From Lumbricus terrestris (taxonomy: Eukaryota; Annelida; Clitellata; Crassiclitellata; Lumbricidae), in contig OX457038.1 in assembly GCA_949752735.1 (NCBI GenBank), positions 21,060,155 through 21,124,154 on the forward strand: DNA of 64,000 nt. Direction: 5' to 3'. Both the position numbers and the translations under genes were made by a program. Position 1 is the first letter of the stretch. Every line of letters begins with the position of its first letter. Below are positions 57,026-64,000 of this stretch, one piece after another. The notes under the pieces were generated by a model. It saw only the letters and a program-made list of their open reading frames with translations. It made no database searches and was not told the DNA's origin.

Positions 57026-58146
57026 GGGGAGAGAGCTCCAAGACGCCCAGGGCGAGTAAGATGCCCACCCCCTTTAAAACGGTTGAAAAGATACATATTC
57101 GTATTTTAGTTGCCTCATTGCATGCAGCGACATCTTGTGAACCTCCCATAACAATAATGTTTCAGTATTAGAGATATTGACGCGATAAATCAATTTTTTA
57201 TATTTTCAACACTTTTGCGTAAGTACACATTTACGAATCTTCCTAGTTTTCTCTTTAGCCTTACGCAGTACCAATTCGCGCATTTCAACGTTTATTCTGT
57301 GTTCATTTGCAGTTGTTTTAATGGTTTTGCCTAAATCTTAAACATTGACGTCGTTAAATAAAATGGCGTCAGTAGGGAAGGACTCGAAAATTACAAGAAG
57401 CCCATGGTCGTCTTGAATACATGGGTAGCATAGAGATTACAAGAAGCCCATGGGCATCTTGAATGTATAGGAAACCTAGAGATTACAAGACGCCCATGAG
57501 CATCTTTGATACTATGAGCAAATGGCCAAAAAACGGTGCCCACCATGACACAACCTTCTACTCATAAAAATATGAGTTTCATATGCAAATTTATTAGTGT
57601 TGATTGAATCTATCTCACCCTTGCCCAAAACTTCAGTGAAATGGAAAGAAAGCAGGAGGTGTAAAGGTTGGTGTCATGAAGAATGTACAGACGAAAAGAC
57701 ATCCAAAGAATTCGTTTGTGACTAGTCTGTGATTAAAGTGAAAATGACAATAATGACTTACAACATGAGATTGGATTTTTGCTTCTCATGTTTTGAATTG
57801 CTTTATATCTTTAGGATCTTTTGGTTTTCGTTCAGATTGTTTTCTCTCACGCAGTTTAGTCTAAAACTGCATGATTGCAATGCCACTTGTTTTAGTCAAT
57901 TTTCATTGCTCCAAGATGCCCATCCTATGGGCGTCTTGTAGTATAGGGTTTCTAAGACGCCCAGTTTGGAGGTGTCTACTTTTTAAATGTACACAATTGT
58001 TCTTATTGAATTAAGTTCTATAGTTGCTGTCATTGCTTCATTAATGATCACTCTTTGCATTGGGGTCAAGCATGCTCTTCTCTTGGAATCCATACTGAAG
58101 AAAAGCACAATTTTCCTTAGCGTGGGCGTCTTGGAGCACTCTCCCC
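57026..58146. mobile_element. Tc1/mariner-like non-autonomous element with AAGACGCCCA motifs
   Basis: The ends GGGGAGAGAGCTCCAAGACG and its near complement at 58120-58146 are flanked by TA (57024-57025 and 58147-58148). The 1,121-bp interior has no transposase but repeats the core AAGACGCCCA or its variants (AAGAAGCCCATGG, AGATGCCCA, GGGCGTCTTG) many times in both directions. Superfamily placement rests only on the TA flanks. Confidence 0.75.
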
Positions 58147-58496
58147 TATAATTAGATGGGTTGACGATGTAGGCAAAAACTAAATGTGCTTTTGATTAGT
58201 TCTGTCATTAATTATGTGAAGGGAAATAGATAGAGATAGTATAAGTTTACTAAAGGAAATTGATGGACGGACGTCAGTATACAGTATCTATTTGTCACAG
58301 TAAACTTCGCTCATTTCTTGACGTCACCACTGCTTTTAATAAATCTCATAAATCTAATTTTTCATTGCAATCTTCGAAGATTTTTAAATAACCTAATTAG
58401 CAGACATGATTATTATCTTGGTGGCCGTGATGAGAATATGAGCCTCTATAGCACAGTCGACATTAACGAAATGGTTGCATGGTTTTCATAATAAGA

Positions 58497-58539
58497 AATA
58501 AATAATAATAATAATAATAATAACAATAATAATAGTAAT

Positions 58540-58585
<46 letters not shown>

Positions 58586-58750
58586 TTGATAAAATGTCCA
58601 TCAATTCAACTCGGTGGACTTAGAGGCACTTTAGCATGGGAGGACTTAGCGATGACTTAACTTTGTTATCGTTTATAACAGTAGCTGCTGCTTTCGTTGT
58701 TAATCTTACTTCCTGTTACTGCTGTTGATTGTTGAGGATAATTAAAGGAA

Positions 58751-58793
<43 letters not shown>

Positions 58794-58810
58794 TTAATAA
58801 TAATAATAAT

Positions 58811-58860
<50 letters not shown>

Positions 58861-58983
58861 TAAAAACAATAATAACAATAAATAATAATAATAAAAACAG
58901 CTCCAAGCATAATTTTTTGAAATCCCGAGGGATCCTAGGTACCTCGGGTAAAAAAAAAAAATTATAATAATAATAATAATAAT

Positions 58984-59015
<32 letters not shown>

Positions 59016-59060
59016 TAATAATAATATTGATAATAATAAAATAATAATAATTTGAGAAAT
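58497..59060. repeat. (TAA)n and (CAA)n microsatellites
   Basis: (TAA)n then (CAA)n at 58500-58583, and a longer imperfect (TAA)n at 58750-58900 and 58960-59060. Poly-Ile/Tyr frames here are artefacts. Confidence 0.95.
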
Positions 59061-59216
59061 ATTGTGAAAATTTTATTATTATTAATCGCAAGGCATTGAA
59101 GATATATTATGAAGACAGTGTGGATACTTTTCAATGTATAAATATTGAACCACGGAGTACAATGGATGGTGGATAGTGAACGGTGTAGTAATGGACTGCG
59201 CCTGAACTGTCAATCG

Positions 59217-59420
59217 ATGAAATCGACAGATGAAATCGACAGATGAAATCGACAGATGAAATCGACAGATGAAATCGACAGATGAAATCGACAGATCAAA
59301 TCGACAGATCAAATCCACAGATCAAATCGACAGATCAAATCCACAGGTCAAATCCACAGATCAAATCCACAGATCAAATCGACAGATCAAATCCACAGAT
59401 CAAATCCACAGATCAAATCT
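59217..59420. repeat. 13-bp tandem repeat (GAAATCGACAGAT / CAAATCCACAGAT)
   Basis: About fifteen 13-bp units. The left part is homogeneous GAAATCGACAGAT; the right part alternates CAAATCGACAGAT and CAAATCCACAGAT, so subtypes are interspersed. Confidence 0.95.
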
Positions 59421-59469
59421 CCGTTCAGGCAGAAATTCCAATCGAGATTTCTCATTCTCACGTAGAATT

Positions 59470-60117
59470 TCTTCTCTTCTTCTTGCTCCTACTCCTCCTC
59501 CTCATCCTCCTCATTCGCTTCTTCTGTCTCCTCCTCCTCCTCTGCTGCTTCCTCTTCGTTTGCGAGTTCTTCTTTGCATTCTTTTTGGAATATTTCTTCT
59601 TCGCATTCTTCTTCGCATTCTTCTTCGCATTCTTCTTCATATTCTTCTACGCATTCTTCTTCTTCGCGTTCCTTCTTCATATTCTTCTACGCATTCTTCT
59701 TCTTTGCGTTCCTTCTTCGCATTCTTCTTCGCATTCTTCTTCGCATTCTTCTTCGCATTCTTCTTCGCATTCTCTTCGCAGTCCTCTTCACATTCTTCTT
59801 CGCATTCTTCTTCGCATTCTTCTTCGCATTCTTCTTCGCATTCTTCTTCGTATTCTTCTTCGCATTCTTCTTCGCAGTCCTCTTCACATTCTTCTTCACA
59901 TTCTTCTTCACATTCTTCTTAGCATTCTTCTTCGCAGTCTTATTCGTATTCTTCTTCGCATTCTTCTTTTCATTCTTCTTCGCATTCTTCTTCGCATTCT
60001 TCTTCGCATTCTTCTTCGCATTCTTCTTCGTATTCTTCTTCACATTCTTCTTCGCAGTCCTCTTCACATTCTTCTTCGCATTCTTCTTTGCAGTCCTCTT
60101 CGCATTCTTCTCTTTCC
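59470..60117. repeat. 12-bp polypyrimidine minisatellite (CATTCTTCTTCG)
   Basis: About 50 units of CATTCTTCTTCG with CAGTCCTCTTCA variants. The long plus-strand frames alternate Phe/Ala, His/Ser or Leu/Arg and reflect the unit in three frames. Confidence 0.95.
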
Positions 60118-61084
60118 AGTGACTTTCTAAATTGCGATTTCTCCGAAGTGACTGTATCGAAAATGTATGAGCAATTTTTTAGGTCGATGGACGAACGTTC
60201 TTAGCTCTTACGTATAACAATCGAAAGAGAGAAACCTTTCAGCATAGACTATTCAGCGCACAGCAATCTATGGACACCCAGCTGGCAGCATGGCACTTAG
60301 ACGTTCTTGCGTCTGCTTTGAAATGTAATATTTCGCTGGATGAGTTTTAAATCATGGAGTCAAAGAGATGACATTTCATCCTGTGCAGCTGTCATTATGG
60401 TAAAAAAACCTCTCGGTGCATGGACTCAGAAACGTCTTTGCGCTCCGGTTATTTGTCGCATGATATAATTATTTGCTTGAAATGAGGTTGCGTCAAAAGC
60501 TGAACAAAATTTAATGAACAATTGAACATGTACAAAATTAAATTCCGATCAAATGAATTTTTACCGGTTTCGCTTAAAACGTCAATACAATTTTAGGTTT
60601 CAACCTTCTCTTGATTTCATTTATTCTTTGTTCCACCATTGCTTCAATTTTATCTTCCCAGTAATTATAATTTGTCTATAGGAATCTCATAAATTTTTCC
60701 ATGATAATAATTCTATGACTGTCGATCGAGGCCCATTTTATGAACAGGCCGTATATATTTAGAAGTATTTGTATCTACAGCTGACATGCACGGTGTGATG
60801 TCTAATATTTGTATAGCCTATATACATATATAATATCAAAACGAGTCTAAACTTGTTCAAGTAAAATTAAATGATATAGAAAGCTGCCAAAGTGTGTATG
60901 CATAGTTGAATTGAAATTAGGCGTTTTGTGCCGAGAAATTGACTATAGGTCTAGGAACAGCTCAAAGAATAAATTTGGGGAAACTGCATGCCAAGTTGGC
61001 AACCCCTACAGCGGCGTGCCTGACGTTCTCGACTTGTCAACAACTCATCCGTTAATTTTGGTCAACTGCTTGAGGCCGATAAAG
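60118..61084. other. No recognisable content
   Basis: AT-rich unique sequence between two repeat arrays, with stops in all frames. Confidence 0.6.
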
Positions 61085-61335
61085 CAGCTTTCCACCAGCG
61101 ACCATTATCATATCACGTCATATCCTATCATATGACGTCATATCATATAGGCTATCATATCATATCGCACCGTATATCATATCATATCATGTCATATTAT
61201 ATATTATATCATATCATATATCATATCACATGTCATATCATATATCATATCATATATCATATCACATAGTTTATCATATCATATATCATATCATATATAT
61301 ATCACATAGTTTATCATATCGTATATCATATAGGA
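61085..61335. repeat. (ATATC)-type repeat
   Basis: Irregular tandem ATCATATCATAT with CACATAGTTT interruptions, AT-rich. Confidence 0.93.
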
Positions 61336-61794
61336 AGACACTGACTGTCTGCACATTGGCTGATTGGTTGGTTGAATGATTGGCTACTTTGCTCCTTTTG
61401 TCTCCTTTTGTCTCATCTTGGACTTGATAGACATCTCCATCCTCCTGGCTAGTTGGATAGTTGGATGATGGTTTGTTTCGTTCGCAGATGTTTGCTTGTA
61501 TGGTTCGTTGGATGGTTTGATGAGACTGAGTCTGTGTACAGTTGACTGCATTAATTGGTTGATGGTTAGTTGGACGATTGGATGTGGGATATTTTGATTC
61601 ATATCTGTCTCTAGGCATATTATGTGCCACCTACATGTATTGCTTGCATCCATACATACGATGACAATCGAGGCAATAGACTAAGAGCGATTCGCTGTCG
61701 TCGTCGTCGTCGTCGTTGTCGTCGTCGTTGTCTTTGTTAGTCACGTCAGTCTGCATCGATGTCGTACTTGTCTCATTTTCGACTTGACAGACAT

Positions 61795-62207
61795 TTCCTC
61801 CTCCTCCTCCTCCTCCTCCTCCTCCTCCTCCTCCAACCTCCTCCTCCTCCTCCTCCTCCTCCTCCAACCTCCTCCTCCTCCTCCTCCTCCTCTTCCTCCT
61901 CCTCCTCCTCCTCCTCCTCCTCCTCCTCCTCCAACCTCCTCCTCCTTCTCCTCCTCCTCCTCCTCCTCCTCCTCCAGCCTCCTCCTCCTCCTCCTCCTCC
62001 AGCCTCCTCCTCCTCCTCCTCCTCCAGCCTCCTCCTCCTCCTCCTCCTCCTCCTCCAGCCTCCTCCTCCTCCTCCTCCTCCTTCTCCTCCTCCTCCTCCT
62101 CCTCCTCCTCCAACCTCCTCCTCCTCCTCCTCCAGCCTCCTCCTCCTCCTCCTTCTCCTCCTCCTCCTCCTCCTCCTCCAACCTCCTCCTCCTCCTCCAG
62201 CCTCCAT
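61795..62207. repeat. (CCT)n tract with CCAACCTCC / CCAGCCTCC punctuation
   Basis: About 410 bp of CTC triplets divided by CCAACCTCC or CCAGCCTCC, giving an irregular higher-order period of roughly 27-60 bp. Poly-Glu/Gly/Arg frames are artefacts. Confidence 0.95.
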
Positions 62208-62689
62208 GTCGTCCTTTCTCAAACTGTCGCAGCTAATGATCTCATGACGCTTTCTTCAGTTCGTCTTCAGTCTTCAGCTTCTATTCGTCTGTCACTTTTC
62301 TTGACGTATCTATTCATGCACTTCACCTTCCAACAATCCTCTCTTCTCTTCACAAAGCTGTCATCCATCCAACAATGCATCACATGCGCTCATTAGACGA
62401 CGACGAACGATTGCTTCTTAAAAGCCACAGATGAGGACGGACAATAAAACGGTGACGGACACAGGTATACAGACTTATGCACAGAGCCTTCATAAAAGTT
62501 CATATTGGGCATTTGCGAACAAAAAGGTTAGGTGAGAACCTAATTAGATTAAAATCCTTTAATTTTGTTGCATCAGTTTTCCAAGAACCTCATCGGGAAA
62601 GCTTTTGCACGTGCACGTGCAGGTATAATTATGCAAGAGAACTCAGACTTAGGCTACATTTCAGCGAGAAACTTTTGTGCATTCAACTT

Positions 62690-62994
62690 CAAGGCCGTAG
62701 CTATTGGTGTTTTGGGTGTTTGAACACCTTCCGAACTGAAATAATGTAAAATTTAAATGATGCATTTACTAGCACATGATGTAAGAACTACTACAGTGTA
62801 TATTGTAACTTCGAGCAGAAAATAGTTGAAAATCGAGGGAAAAAATTAATAGGTTTTTTTGCACCGCCGTGAACGTATAACGAGTCAAAAAAGGTAAGAA
62901 AAGCAGGCGATAACTAGAAAAAGACAGTCAGAAAATTTCGCCCAAAAGAAAGAGTCGTAAAAAGTCCCGAAATAAAATCCTTGTTACGGCCTTG
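62690..62994. mobile_element. MITE related to 10258-10484
   Basis: The left end CAAGGCCGTAGCTA and right end GTTACGGCCTTG match the MITE at 10258-10484, and near the left end is TGGTGTTTTGGGTGTTTGAA, resembling its GGGTGTT motif. I cannot find a clean 8-bp duplication, so this copy is older or rearranged. Confidence 0.6.
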
Positions 62995-63612
62995 TATGCA
63001 TTATTCAGAAATCCATGAAACTGAAGAAAGTGCATAGTAAAAAACATTAACTTGATTATACTACATAAACTGTTTCAACGTAAAACTTTATTCTATTCTA
63101 CATTTAAAAATCTATTCAGCATATTCTCAATTTATGACACTGATCAAGCTGTTGTTATTCAAGCGCATCGTACATTAGGTTATGTTGTATACATGACCAT
63201 TTAGGCAATTTTTACGCATATTAAGTTACATATTCAATTTAGTTTAGAAGCCAACAACTGCAAATGCTCTGCCAATCATTTCGCCGGTGCATAATTAGTG
63301 TCAGCTGTTCGTGATCACTTTCGAATTTATGTCCTTCTCATACAAAGACATCTAAAAGACACTAATCCTAATATCTTTCGAAAGAAAAAGTCACACAGCC
63401 CTTCCACTTTTGGTTAAACTTTTCTATGAGAACCACCATGTTATCCTCTTGAACTTCGCTCTGAAAAGCTGGAACCTTACCAGACGCTCACACATGCATT
63501 ATAGATTGCAAGTAGGTGTTACGGCATCGGATAAATGGATTGCTTCTTCTTTGAGGTTTGGCACCTGTGAGACCGTCGAGACTTTTAAAATATTTAGCGC
63601 TGCTATAGATGA
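62995..63612. other. No recognisable content
   Basis: AT-rich unique sequence between a MITE and the terminal 13-bp repeat array. Confidence 0.6.
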
Positions 63613-63986
63613 TGGGCTCATGAAACAGTCACATGAAACAGTCACATGAAGCTGTCACATGAAACGGTCACATGAAGCTGTCACATGAAACAGTCACATG
63701 AAGCTGTCACATGAAACAGTCACATAAAGCTGTCACATGAAACAGCCACATGAAGCTGTCACATGAAACAGTCACATGAAGCTGTCACATGAAACAGCCA
63801 CATGAAGCTGTCACATGAGACGGTCACATGAAGCTGTCACGTGAAACAGTCACATGAAGCTGTCACATGAAGCTGTCACATGAAGCTGTCACATGAAGCT
63901 GTCACATGAAGCTGTCACATGAAGCTGTCACATGAAACGGTCACATGAAGCTGTCACATGAAACGGTCACATGAAACTGTCACAGT
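63613..63986. repeat. 13-bp tandem repeat in a higher-order pattern
   Basis: ACATGAAACAGTC and ACATGAAGCTGTC units alternate over much of the array, giving a 26-bp higher-order period, and then a run of the second type alone. About 28 units; the array stops 14 bp before the window end. Confidence 0.95.
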
Positions 63987-64000
63987 CGTTATCGACTAAA

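Noticed and set aside
59269..60130. Long plus-strand frames of 217 and 282 codons
   Set aside because: Produced by 13-bp and 12-bp repeats lacking stops; open in several frames at once.
61631..62247. Several 146-162 codon frames on both strands
   Set aside because: Poly-triplet translation of (CCT)n; open in five frames.

Overview
This is eukaryotic nuclear DNA from an invertebrate animal, most likely a marine one such as a lophotrochozoan or an ambulacrarian; the sequence alone does not settle the phylum. The basis is an intron-containing neuropeptide-type GPCR, tRNA-derived SINEs, L2/CR1-like LINE ends, many hAT and Tc1/mariner elements, and very long microsatellites. It contains one gene I can support and no rRNA, true tRNA, operon or CRISPR.

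The only supported host gene is a two-exon class A GPCR on the minus strand. Exon 1 is 38044-37661 and exon 2 is 36571-35597, with a 1,089-bp intron holding a sense-oriented tRNA-derived SINE. The predicted product is 452 residues: a signal-like N terminus, an N-glycosylation site and seven membrane segments with an unusual set of signature motifs.

The rest is mobile DNA and its debris. (1) hAT-type elements, eight of them with exact 8-bp target duplications: 10258-10484, 11949-12838, 17162-18335, 24630-25238, 28366-28498 (hAT assignment tentative), 40328-41650, 46799-47221 and 49035-49902. 6510-7828, 38501-38812 and 29461-29718 have near matches. 6510-7828, 17162-18335 and 40328-41650 are one family, and two of its copies are almost identical. 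(2) A group of 2.2-2.4-kb elements with ends like GGGTGG/GAGTGG next to TA, carrying decayed copies of one unusual transposase family: 27069-29296, 51529-53834, 54051-56455 and a remnant near 2390-3260. Three of them are flanked on both sides by microsatellite, and two sit in tandem sharing an (ACAT)n tract. (3) Tc1/mariner elements and fold-back derivatives: 3981-5143, about 43007-43830, 50561-51362 and 57026-58146. (4) LINE 3' ends and tRNA-derived SINEs that share the same 3' hairpin, which suggests a LINE/SINE mobilisation partnership. (5) Two non-autonomous elements whose ends are arrays of short repeats in inverted orientation (40285-42540 and about 18507-19381).

Between these lie tandem repeats with units of 13, 14, 20, 27 and 29 bp, kilobase-scale polypurine/polypyrimidine tracts (one broken by an assembly gap at 6301-6500), and AT-rich sequence without recognisable content. 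All long open frames inside simple repeats are artefacts of composition.
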